This document shows, piece by piece, positions 1 to 5,508 of a stretch of DNA of 6,115 bases. Under the pieces are notes generated by a model, which saw only the letters and a list, made by a program, of their open reading frames with translations, had not been told where the DNA came from and did no database searches. Numbering within the stretch: the first letter of the stretch is position 1; every line of letters begins with the position of its first letter. A program made the translations under genes and the position numbers. The stretch comes from Angelakisella sp. (lineage in GTDB: Bacteria; Bacillota; Clostridia; Oscillospirales; Ruminococcaceae): NCBI GenBank assembly GCA_013316495.1, contig WSMP01000093.1, forward strand, positions 1 to 6,115. The letters are read 5' to 3'.

Positions 1-1145
1 CCCTGGATCTGGGCCTGCACCCCCAGGTACTCCGCCACGGTGGCAGCGATGTGGGCGTAGGTATCCCGCGTGCCCAGGTTGGCCCCGGCCCGGATTCCCT
101 TGCCCCAGGCCACCATGGGAACGTGCTCCCGCGAGTGGTCGGTGCTGGGGGTGGAGGGATCGCAGCCGTGGTCGGCGGTGATGATAAGCAGGTCCTCCTC
201 CCGCAGCAGGGGCATCAGCTCCCCCAGCTGGACGTCGAACTCGTTGAGGGCATTTGTATACCCCGGCACGTTGTTGCGGTGGCCGTAGACCATGTCAAAA
301 TCCACCAGGTTTACAAAGCAGAGGCCGGAAAAATCCTTTTGGGCATAGCTGAAGGTCTTCTCCATCCCATCGGCGTTGGACTTGGTGCGGACAAACTGGG
401 TGATGCCCCGTCCGGCAAAGATATCGTTAATCTTCCCCACCCCGATGCAGTCCAAGCCGGCGGCCTGGATGGCGTCCAGGACGGTGGGCGCCGGGGGCTG
501 GAGGGAGTAATCATGGCGGTTGGCGGTACGGGTGAAGTCCGGCCATACTCCCACGAAGGGCCGGGCGATGACCCGCCCCACCCCGTGCTCCCCGGTGAGA
601 AGCTCCCGCGCAATCTCGCAGTACCGGTACAGCTCCGGCACCGGCACCACATCCTCGTGGGCGGCGATTTGGAAGACGCTGTCGGCAGAGGTGTAGACAA
701 TGAGCTTGCCGGTCTCCACATGCTCCTTGCCGTAATCCACCAGCAGCTGGGTGCCGGAATAGGGCTGATTGCAAAGGACCCCCCGGCCGGTGCGGCGGCT
801 GAACTCCTCCAGAAGCTCCTGGGGGAACCCATCCGGGTAGGTGGGAAGGGGCTTTGGGGAGATGACCCCGGATATCTCCCAGTGGCCGATGGTGGTGTCC
901 TTCCCCTTGGAGGCCTCCGCCAGACGGGCCACCGCCCCGGCGGGAGCCTCCACCGGCGTGCCGCAGCCCACCCCTTCGATGTTGAAAATACCCAGCTGGC
1001 GCAGATTGGGGATATTCAGCTTCCCCGACCGGGCGCAGGCGGCCAGGGTGTTGCTTCCGGCGTCGCCGTAATCGGCGGAATCGGGCATCTCCCCAATCCC
1101 TACACTGTCCAGAACGATGAGAAACACACGGCGTTTGTTTTCCAT
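1..1145 (-). CDS. deoB: Phosphopentomutase DeoB, C-terminus cut by window edge
   Basis: Cytosolic alkaline-phosphatase-superfamily metalloenzyme that interconverts ribose-1-phosphate or deoxyribose-1-phosphate with the 5-phosphate, feeding nucleoside-derived sugar into central metabolism. The minus strand reads open from ATG at 1145 to the left edge, giving 381 complete codons. The family is usually about 390-395 residues, so only roughly the last dozen are missing. Key residues, matched from memory to Bacillus cereus phosphopentomutase: D13 (in VLDSVGIGE); T84 in KDTTIGHWE as the phosphorylated nucleophile; and D284, H289, D325, H326 and H337 as the remaining metal ligands (motifs VDFD, YGHR, TADHG, TDHSRE). 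The last five are all offset by -2 from the B. cereus positions, so the active site looks complete. The start is supported by a purine-rich GAAAGGGA at 1154-1161, 8 nt upstream. It is transcribed divergently from a nucleoside importer. No frameshift is visible. Confidence 0.96.
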   Translation of the reverse strand, partial: MENKRRVFLIVLDSVGIGEMPDSADYGDAGSNTLAACARSGKLNIPNLRQLGIFNIEGVGCGTPVEAPAGAVARLAEASKGKDTTIGHWEISGVISPKPLPTYPDGFPQELLEEFSRRTGRGVLCNQPYSGTQLLVDYGKEHVETGKLIVYTSADSVFQIAAHEDVVPVPELYRYCEIARELLTGEHGVGRVIARPFVGVWPDFTRTANRHDYSLQPPAPTVLDAIQAAGLDCIGVGKINDIFAGRGITQFVRTKSNADGMEKTFSYAQKDFSGLCFVNLVDFDMVYGHRNNVPGYTNALNEFDVQLGELMPLLREEDLLIITADHGCDPSTPSTDHSREHVPMVAWGKGIRAGANLGTRDTYAHIAATVAEYLGVQAQIQ

Positions 1146-1183
1146 AATCCCTTTCCCTTTCTCTAACATATAACCTTTGTTTG

Positions 1184-1208
1184 AAGGGGACCCTGAAGGC
1201 GCCCCCTT
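1184..1208 (-). other. Hairpin near the 5' end of the deoB leader
   Basis: AAGGGG (1184-1189) and CCCCTT (1203-1208) form a perfect 6-bp stem with a 13-nt loop. It sits just inside the predicted deoB transcript start. In the deoB direction no T tract follows, so it is not a terminator there. It may protect the 5' end of the mRNA, or it may be chance in G/C-rich sequence. Confidence 0.3.
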
Positions 1209-1218
1209 TTCTGCCCCT

Positions 1219-1247
1219 ATCATAACACGAAGGGGAGAAAGTTTCCA
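1219..1247 (-). promoter_or_regulatory. Candidate deoB promoter (extended -10)
   Basis: On the minus strand, TGGAAA (1242-1247, 4 of 6 matches to the -35 consensus) lies 17 bp from TATGAT (1219-1224, 5 of 6 matches). The -10 is preceded by TGT, giving an extended -10. The predicted start is near 1212, leaving a leader of about 67 nt before the deoB ATG. This is the best minus-strand sigma-A-like match I found between the two genes. The call rests on pattern only. Confidence 0.55.
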
Positions 1248-1265
1248 GATGGAAAAGGCAATTTG

Positions 1266-1318
1266 TCAGCATTGTACAAAAAGCGCCCCGCCCAGTTGGG
1301 CTTATTGCTGATTTTTTT
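1266..1318 (+). terminator. Terminator-like fold inside the divergent region
   Basis: On the plus strand TCAGCA (1266-1271) pairs perfectly with TGCTGA (1306-1311), followed at once by seven T (1312-1318). The enclosed segment contains its own short hairpin, GCCC AGTT GGGC (1290-1301). The shape is that of an intrinsic terminator, but the long interior makes it weaker than a simple stem. No plus-strand gene lies upstream, so its purpose is unclear. It could stop transcription running antisense to deoB, or end a short unannotated RNA. It could also be a coincidence. Confidence 0.3.
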
Positions 1319-1339
1319 CTCCGCAAAAGCTGAAAAATC

Positions 1340-1421
1340 CTTTCGTCAAAGTGGAAAAAGGTGACAAATAGTAACAGTTTTATCGCTTTAGCGCTTGAAA
1401 ATACAGACTTTTTGACGAAAG
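1340..1421. repeat. Perfect 11-bp inverted repeat, arms 70-71 bp apart
   Basis: CTTTCGTCAAA at 1340-1350 is the exact reverse complement of TTTGACGAAAG at 1411-1421. The right arm ends 6 bp before the -35 box of the importer promoter, and the left arm lies about 70 bp further upstream. The spacing is too long for a convincing RNA stem and both arms lie upstream of the predicted transcript start. A pair of protein-binding half-sites or a looping operator is more likely. Between the arms are the near-palindrome CGCTTTAGCG (1384-1393) and GTGACA/GTAACA direct elements exactly 10 bp apart (1361 and 1371). I cannot name a regulator for any of these. Confidence 0.5.
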
Positions 1422-1427
1422 TAATGA

Positions 1428-1456
1428 TTGACAGCGGCAAATAAAGAAGGTAAAAT
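1428..1456 (+). promoter_or_regulatory. Promoter of the nucleoside importer operon
   Basis: TTGACA at 1428-1433 is a perfect -35 box. It is followed by a 17-bp spacer and TAAAAT at 1451-1456 (5 of 6 matches to the -10). The predicted start is near 1462-1464, which gives a leader of roughly 95 nt before the binding-protein ATG. This is the best promoter match in the window. It lies in the A/T-rich part of the gap and is correctly oriented for the operon. The match suggests strong basal activity, so any control would probably act by repression at the adjacent upstream repeat or in the leader. Confidence 0.8.
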
Positions 1457-1465
1457 AATAGTGTC

Positions 1466-1503
1466 CACGGAAGCGGGCATTTTATTCTTTTTCGCTTCCA
1501 GTG
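1466..1503 (+). other. Leader hairpin 1 of the importer mRNA
   Basis: CACGGAAGCG (1466-1475) pairs with CGCTTCC-A-GTG (1493-1503), giving 10 bp with one bulged A at 1500 and a 17-nt T-rich loop. It begins within a few bases of the predicted transcript start. No T tract follows the stem, so it is not an intrinsic terminator. Likely roles are 5'-end protection or part of a switching leader. It does not resemble a riboswitch class that I recognise. Confidence 0.5.
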
Positions 1504-1513
1504 CATAAAACGA

Positions 1514-1537
1514 GCGGGCCTGCCAAAGGTGGCCCGC
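1514..1537 (+). other. Leader hairpin 2, just before the ribosome binding site
   Basis: GCGGGCC (1514-1520) pairs with GGCCCGC (1531-1537). Inside, GCC (1522-1524) can pair with GGT (1528-1530) around an AAA loop, with T1521 bulged. The very GC-rich stem ends 6 nt before the Shine-Dalgarno sequence at 1544-1551. It leaves that site single-stranded but would place the weak alternative GTG start at 1529 inside a stem. No T tract follows it. Confidence 0.55.
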
Positions 1538-1543
1538 GAACTG

Positions 1544-1551
1544 AAAGGGAG
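1544..1551 (+). promoter_or_regulatory. Ribosome binding site fixing the binding-protein start
   Basis: AAAGGGAG lies 7 nt before ATG 1559. It decides the start in favour of 1559 over the in-frame GTG at 1529, which would put ten charged or polar residues ahead of the signal peptide and has no such site upstream. Confidence 0.85.
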
Positions 1552-1558
1552 AAACGCA

Positions 1559-2701
1559 ATGAAAAAGTATCTTTCTGTCCTTCTGGCAGCTATGATGGTG
1601 CTGGCCATCATGGCCGGCTGCGGCGGCAACGGCGGCGGCGACACCACCACCCCGCCTGCCAACAGCCCTGCCAGCGATGGCGGCAACACCGGTTCCAGCG
1701 GCCCCCTGAAGGTGGCCAATGTCGTCAACGGCAACCTGGGCGACAAATCCTTCTTCGATTCCTGCGAGGCCGGCCTCAAGAAGCTCCAGGACGACGGCAT
1801 CATCACCTATAAGACCTTCGAGCTGGGCGCCACCGACGCCGACCAGCCCAAGTGGGTCTCCACCCTGGACGAGCTCTCCGCTGACGCCAGCTACGACCTT
1901 ATCGTCTGCGGCACCTACCAGATGGACGCCATCCTCAACGACTGCGCCCAGAAGTACCCCGACCAGAAGTACTTCATCTATGACGCCGAGGTAGCGCAGC
2001 CCAACGTGGCCAGCATCACCTTTAAGCAGAACGACCTTGGGTACCTGGTGGGCACCGCTGCCGCCCTTATGACCTCCTCCGATATGGAGAAGATTAACCC
2101 CGAAAAGGTCATCGGCTTTGTGGGCGGTGAAGACGGCCCCGTTATCAACGACTTCCTCACCGGCTTCATCCAGGGCGCCCAGGCGGCTGACCCCGAAGTG
2201 AAGATCGACACCCAGTATGTAGGTAACTTCTACGACACCGGTAAGGGCAAGGAAATTGCCAACGTTATGATCAATAACAAGTGCGACGTCATCTGGGGCG
2301 TTGCCGGCGGCGCGGGCAACGGCGCTGCCGAGGCTGCCGCCGAAAAGGACGTCTGGTTCATCGGCGTGGACTCCGACCAGGAGGCTACCTTCTCCGCCAA
2401 CCAGCCTCAGATGGCCGCTGTCACCATCTTCTCCGGCCTCAAGAACTGCGGCGACGGCGTTATCTACATGATGAACAAGCTGCAGGACGGCAGCATTGAG
2501 TGGGGCAAGACCACCCAGCTGGGCATCGCGGAAGGCGGCGTTGGCCTCACCAACGGCGGCAACTTCGCGAAGCTCCCCGACAACATCAAGAAGGCTCTGG
2601 ATGACGTGGCCCCCAAGGTCACCTCTGGCGAAATCACAGTGGACACCGCCTTTGACGAGTCCTTTGACATCAAGGGCCTGCGGGATTCCGTCCGTCCCTG
2701 A
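1559..2701 (+). CDS. BMP/PnrA-family nucleoside-binding lipoprotein of an ABC importer
   Basis: Extracellular, membrane-anchored substrate-binding protein of 380 residues that delivers a nucleoside, probably a purine nucleoside, to the permeases encoded downstream. Residues 1-20 form a lipoprotein signal peptide: MKK, then a hydrophobic stretch, ending at IMAGC with C21 as the lipidated cysteine. Met at lipobox position -3 is tolerated though not ideal. Residues 22-48 are a flexible Gly/Thr/Pro/Ser linker. The BMP domain runs from about 50 to 355. Family signatures include the N-terminal NGNLGDKSFFDS (58-69; D62 matches the ligand-contacting Asp region of PnrA), IGFVGGEDGP (185-194), GNFYDTGKGKEIA (222-234), WGVAGGAGNGAAEAA (246-260) and GVDSDQ (269-274), a hallmark of the family with an Asp expected to contact the sugar. 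It is first in the operon, as in nupNOPQ and bmpA-nupABC. Exact substrate is inferred; autoinducer-2 or sugar binding is less likely. Confidence 0.95.
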   Translation: MKKYLSVLLAAMMVLAIMAGCGGNGGGDTTTPPANSPASDGGNTGSSGPLKVANVVNGNLGDKSFFDSCEAGLKKLQDDGIITYKTFELGATDADQPKWVSTLDELSADASYDLIVCGTYQMDAILNDCAQKYPDQKYFIYDAEVAQPNVASITFKQNDLGYLVGTAAALMTSSDMEKINPEKVIGFVGGEDGPVINDFLTGFIQGAQAADPEVKIDTQYVGNFYDTGKGKEIANVMINNKCDVIWGVAGGAGNGAAEAAAEKDVWFIGVDSDQEATFSANQPQMAAVTIFSGLKNCGDGVIYMMNKLQDGSIEWGKTTQLGIAEGGVGLTNGGNFAKLPDNIKKALDDVAPKVTSGEITVDTAFDESFDIKGLRDSVRP

Positions 2702-2741
2702 TTCCCATTCCTTATAGCCCAAATCCTGTAGCGTAACTTGC

Positions 2742-2771
2742 AAGGGGGAGCTGTGACCGCGGCTCCCCCTT
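2742..2771 (+). terminator. Intercistronic hairpin after the binding-protein gene
   Basis: AAGGGGGAGC (2742-2751) and GCTCCCCCTT (2762-2771) form a perfect 10-bp stem with a 10-nt loop, 40 nt after the stop codon. Only two further T follow before CCC, so termination would be inefficient. A 3'-end stabiliser that blocks exonuclease decay of the binding-protein mRNA is the more natural reading. Such elements commonly follow binding-protein genes, whose product is needed in excess over the membrane complex. Confidence 0.65.
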
Positions 2772-2776
2772 TTCCC

Positions 2777-2812
2777 AAAAATAACCCCCTGGGCCTGGGG
2801 CTGGTATTTTTT
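2777..2812 (+). terminator. Second intercistronic hairpin with T tract (partial terminator)
   Basis: AAAAATA (2777-2783) pairs with TATTTTT (2805-2811), and further in CC/GG and CCC/GGG pairs form across small bulges (2785-2789 with 2797-2804). A run of six T (2807-2812) ends the structure. The shape fits a leaky intrinsic terminator. I found no convincing promoter between it and the ATPase gene, so read-through must supply the ATPase and permeases. The fold is less regular than the preceding hairpin. Confidence 0.45.
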
Positions 2813-2851
2813 GAGGGATACCGGCTTCCTGGGTTTGACAACACACCTGAG

Positions 2852-2857
2852 AGGAGG
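2852..2857 (+). promoter_or_regulatory. Consensus ribosome binding site of the ATPase gene
   Basis: AGGAGG lies 7 nt before ATG 2865 and selects this start. The in-frame TTG at 2811 would overlap the T tract of the upstream hairpin and add 18 residues unrelated to the ABC fold. Confidence 0.9.
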
Positions 2858-2864
2858 AAATCGT

Positions 2865-4424
2865 ATGGCGGATACCAACATTGCCGTTTTGATGAAAGGG
2901 ATTACCAAGGTGTATCCCAACGGCATCGCGGCAAACCAAGGCGTCGATTTCTCGGTAAAAAAGGGTGAGATACACGCCCTGATGGGAGAAAACGGCGCCG
3001 GAAAATCCACACTGATGAAGATGCTCTTCGGCCTGGAGCAGCCCACCGAAGGGGAGATTGTCATCAACGGGGAGCCTGTGAGCCTCACCTCCCCCACCGT
3101 CGCCATCTCCAAGGGGATCGGCATGGTGCACCAGCACTTTATGCTTGTCCCCTCCCTGACGGTGGCGGAAAACATCGTTCTGGGAATGGAACCCACCAAG
3201 GGCGCCTTCATTAACTACGCCGAGGCGGTGCGCATCACCAAGGAGTTCTCCGAAAAATACAACCTTCATGTGGAGCCGGACGCCAAGGTTATGGACATCC
3301 CTGTGGGCATGAAGCAGAAGGTGGAAATCCTTAAGGCCCTGGTGCGGGGCGCAAAAATCCTCATCCTGGACGAGCCCACCGCCGTTCTTACCAGCCAGGA
3401 AACCACCGAGCTCTTTAAGGAGCTGATTCACTTTAAGGAGCAGGGACACACCATCATCTTTATCTCCCATAAACTCAAGGAAATTAAGCAGATCACCGAC
3501 CGTATGACCATCATGCGCAGCGGTAAATCCATGGGTGTCTTCAACACCGCCGACGTGTCCGAGCAGGATATTTCCCGCCTGATGGTGGGCCGGGACGTGG
3601 TGCTGAAGGTGGAAAAGGAAAAGGCCAACCCCACCGATACCGTTCTGAAGGTGGAGGACATCCACTACGAGAACGAATATGGCAAGAAGATGCTTAACGG
3701 CGTCTCCTTTACGGTGCGCAAAGGAGAGATTTTGGGCATCGCCGGGGTGGAGGGCAACGGCCAGCGGGAGCTGGTGAGCATGCTCTTTGACATGGTGGCC
3801 CCCGATTCCGGCACCATCACCATGGAGGGCCAGACCGTCACCGGCAAAGGCCAGTCCTACATTCGGGAGCTGGGGGTTTCCCACATCCCGGAGGACCGGA
3901 TGACCTACGGAGCTGCCGGCACCGCCTCCATTGAAGAAAACCTCATCTCCGACCGGTTTGAGAAGCCGGCCTTCAACAAGGGAATCCTCTTTGACATGGA
4001 CGCCATCCATAAAACCAGCGACCAGCTGATTCAGGATTACCTCATCCTCTGCCGCAGCGGCAAGCAGCAGGTGAAGATGCTCTCCGGCGGCAACATCCAG
4101 AAGGTGGTTGTGGCCCGCGAGTTCTCCTGCGACCCGAAGCTTATTATCGCCGACCAGCCCACCCGCGGCATCGACGTGGGCGCCACCGAGTTTATCCGCA
4201 AAAAGCTGGTGGAGCTGAGCCGGGAAGGGGCCGCCGTGCTGCTGGTCTCCGCCGACCTCAACGAGGTGATGGAGCTTTCCGACAGCCTGATGGTCTTCTG
4301 CGGCGGCGAGATTGTTGCCTACTTTGAAGACACCTCCACCCTGACCGACGAGGAGATGGGCGAATACATGCTGGGCCTCAAGCGTCAGTCCCCGGAGGAG
4401 ATAAGGAGGGTTTTCCATGCGTAA
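2865..4424 (+). CDS. Nucleoside ABC importer ATPase with two fused nucleotide-binding domains
   Basis: Cytoplasmic energy-coupling subunit (519 aa) of the importer, matching the length and layout of the NupO/YufO and RbsA-like tandem ATPases. NBD1 (about 5-250) has Walker A GENGAGKST (41-49), Q-loop Q90, Walker B ILILDEP (165-171, catalytic E170) and switch H202. Its signature is the non-canonical PVGMKQKVEI (146-155). NBD2 (about 258-505) has a degenerate Walker A, GVEGNGQRE (294-302), without the usual Lys. It has a canonical signature LSGGNIQK (406-413) and Walker B LIIADQP (426-432) with Gln in place of the catalytic Glu. The switch region is VSADLNE, without His. These losses are characteristic of the family and leave one competent composite ATP site. 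The gene follows the binding-protein gene after 163 nt containing two hairpins. Its last 8 nt overlap the next gene, which suggests translational coupling. Substrate assignment comes from the BMP neighbour. Confidence 0.95.
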   Translation: MADTNIAVLMKGITKVYPNGIAANQGVDFSVKKGEIHALMGENGAGKSTLMKMLFGLEQPTEGEIVINGEPVSLTSPTVAISKGIGMVHQHFMLVPSLTVAENIVLGMEPTKGAFINYAEAVRITKEFSEKYNLHVEPDAKVMDIPVGMKQKVEILKALVRGAKILILDEPTAVLTSQETTELFKELIHFKEQGHTIIFISHKLKEIKQITDRMTIMRSGKSMGVFNTADVSEQDISRLMVGRDVVLKVEKEKANPTDTVLKVEDIHYENEYGKKMLNGVSFTVRKGEILGIAGVEGNGQRELVSMLFDMVAPDSGTITMEGQTVTGKGQSYIRELGVSHIPEDRMTYGAAGTASIEENLISDRFEKPAFNKGILFDMDAIHKTSDQLIQDYLILCRSGKQQVKMLSGGNIQKVVVAREFSCDPKLIIADQPTRGIDVGATEFIRKKLVELSREGAAVLLVSADLNEVMELSDSLMVFCGGEIVAYFEDTSTLTDEEMGEYMLGLKRQSPEEIRRVFHA

Positions 4425-5508
4425 AAACCTGAAATTCGAGATCATCCGGGGCGCGGCCTCCATCCTGCTGGCCCTGGCAGTGGCTATGATCTTTATCTTT
4501 ATCATCAGCAAAAGCCCCTTTGAAGCCCTCTATAACCTTATCATCGGGCCCTTTACCAAGCTGCGGTACCTGTGGCTCATCCTGGAGCGGATGATCCCCA
4601 TCGTCTTTACCGGCCTTGGGGTCTGCGTCATGTTCCAGGCCAACCAGTTCAACCTGGCCGGTGAAGGGACGCTCTTCTTCGGCGGCCTGGTGGCGGCGGC
4701 GGTGGCCATCTACCTTCCCCTGCCCCCGGTGCTGCATATCCTGGTCTGCATCGTCATCGCCTCGGCGGTGGCGGCGGCCGCCATGCTCATCCCCTCCCTG
4801 CTGAAAACCAAGCTGGGGGCCAGCGAGATGGTGTCCTCCCTGATGCTCAACTACATCCTCTTACAGTTGGGGGTCTATATCCTCAACTGGCATATGGCGG
4901 ACCGCACCCAGGGCGCCACCATGTCCCACCAGTTTTTGGACACCGCCCGTATCCCCACCCTCATTCCCCGCACCAACCTCAGCTGGGGCATTATCATCGC
5001 CCTGGTGATGACCGCTCTGGTGGCCCTCTTTATGTACCGCACCAAGTGGGGCTACGCCATCCGCATGGTGGGCCAGAACCAGAGCTTTGCCAAATACTCC
5101 GGCATCAAGGTGGCCGCCACCATCGTTCTCTGCCAGGTCATCGGCGGCCTGCTTTCCGGCATGGGCGGCGCGGTGGAGGTGCTGGGGTACTACGACCGCT
5201 TTAAGTGGCGGCAGCTCCCCGGCTACGGCTGGGACGGCGTCACCATCGCCATCCTGGCTAAAAACAACCCTATCTTCATCCCCTTTGCCGCCTTCTTCAT
5301 GTCCTACCTGAAGCAGGGCTGCAACCTGATGCAGACCTACACCGATGTTCCCGCCGAGATGCTCAGCATCATCCAGGCGGTCATCTTCCTGTTCTTCGCC
5401 GCCGAGCAGTTCCTTAGCAAGTACCGCCAGAAGCTGGTGGTAAAGGGCGCCAAGGAAGAGCTGGCTGAAAAGAAGGCCGAGGGCGGTCAGAAAGGAGCTG
5501 AGGCGTAA
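4417..5508 (+). CDS. Nucleoside ABC importer permease 1 (BPD_transp_2 family, NupP/YufP-like)
   Basis: Integral membrane subunit of 363 residues forming half of the translocation path. By eye, hydrophobic segments lie near residues 13-30, 52-73, 84-103, 106-128, 139-157, 189-206, 232-256, 276-300 and 315-333. Family landmarks are ANQFNLAGEGT (75-85), GASEMVSSLMLNYI (134-147), the cytoplasmic coupling stretch WGYAIRMVGQNQSFAKYSGI (211-230) and the glycine motif GYGWDGVTIAIL (269-280). The C-terminus (about 335-363) is a Lys/Glu/Ala-rich hydrophilic tail, probably cytoplasmic. The start is set by AAGGAGGG (4403-4410), 6 nt ahead of ATG 4417. It begins inside the last codons of the ATPase gene (8-nt overlap), and its stop overlaps the next start, so the membrane complex is probably made at balanced levels. 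Length is normal for this permease group. Confidence 0.94.
   Translation: MRKNLKFEIIRGAASILLALAVAMIFIFIISKSPFEALYNLIIGPFTKLRYLWLILERMIPIVFTGLGVCVMFQANQFNLAGEGTLFFGGLVAAAVAIYLPLPPVLHILVCIVIASAVAAAAMLIPSLLKTKLGASEMVSSLMLNYILLQLGVYILNWHMADRTQGATMSHQFLDTARIPTLIPRTNLSWGIIIALVMTALVALFMYRTKWGYAIRMVGQNQSFAKYSGIKVAATIVLCQVIGGLLSGMGGAVEVLGYYDRFKWRQLPGYGWDGVTIAILAKNNPIFIPFAAFFMSYLKQGCNLMQTYTDVPAEMLSIIQAVIFLFFAAEQFLSKYRQKLVVKGAKEELAEKKAEGGQKGAEA

Noticed and set aside
51..1166. Plus-strand open frame of 371 codons opposite deoB
   Set aside because: Antisense shadow of deoB, which has a complete active site on the other strand; no ribosome binding site or family signature.
1384..1400. CcpA cre-like site around AGCGCTT / CGCTTTAGCG
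   Set aside because: Only the central core fits; conserved outer positions of the cre consensus (the G of TG and the C of CA) are missing. Kept only as an unexplained near-palindrome.
1529..1558. Upstream in-frame GTG start for the binding-protein gene
   Set aside because: It would put charged residues before the signal peptide, has no ribosome binding site and lies inside leader hairpin 2. ATG 1559 has a well-placed AAAGGGAG.
1463..1558. Known purine or preQ1 riboswitch in the importer leader
   Set aside because: Expected on functional grounds, but I see neither the three-way-junction core of the purine riboswitch nor the preQ1 pseudoknot pattern. Only two independent hairpins are evident.
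1612..1703. GGC-rich repetitive stretch at the start of the binding-protein gene
   Set aside because: It is the coding sequence of the glycine-rich linker after the lipidated cysteine, not a DNA repeat element.
2835..2840. TTGACA between the intercistronic hairpins and the ATPase gene
   Set aside because: A 17-bp spacer would put the -10 at 2858-2863, at the edge of the ribosome binding site, where no TATAAT-like sequence exists.
1388..3211. Minus-strand open frame of about 607 codons opposite the binding-protein and ATPase genes
   Set aside because: It lies opposite two clearly recognisable genes and is explained by their G/C-rich third positions. Its translation shows no family motif and is repetitive in Gly, Val, Ala, Leu and His. 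It also crosses the promoter region.
2712..4511. Minus-strand open frame of about 599 codons opposite the ATPase gene
   Set aside because: Shadow of the ATPase reading frame; His/Gly/Val-rich, with no recognisable domain, and it spans the intercistronic hairpins.
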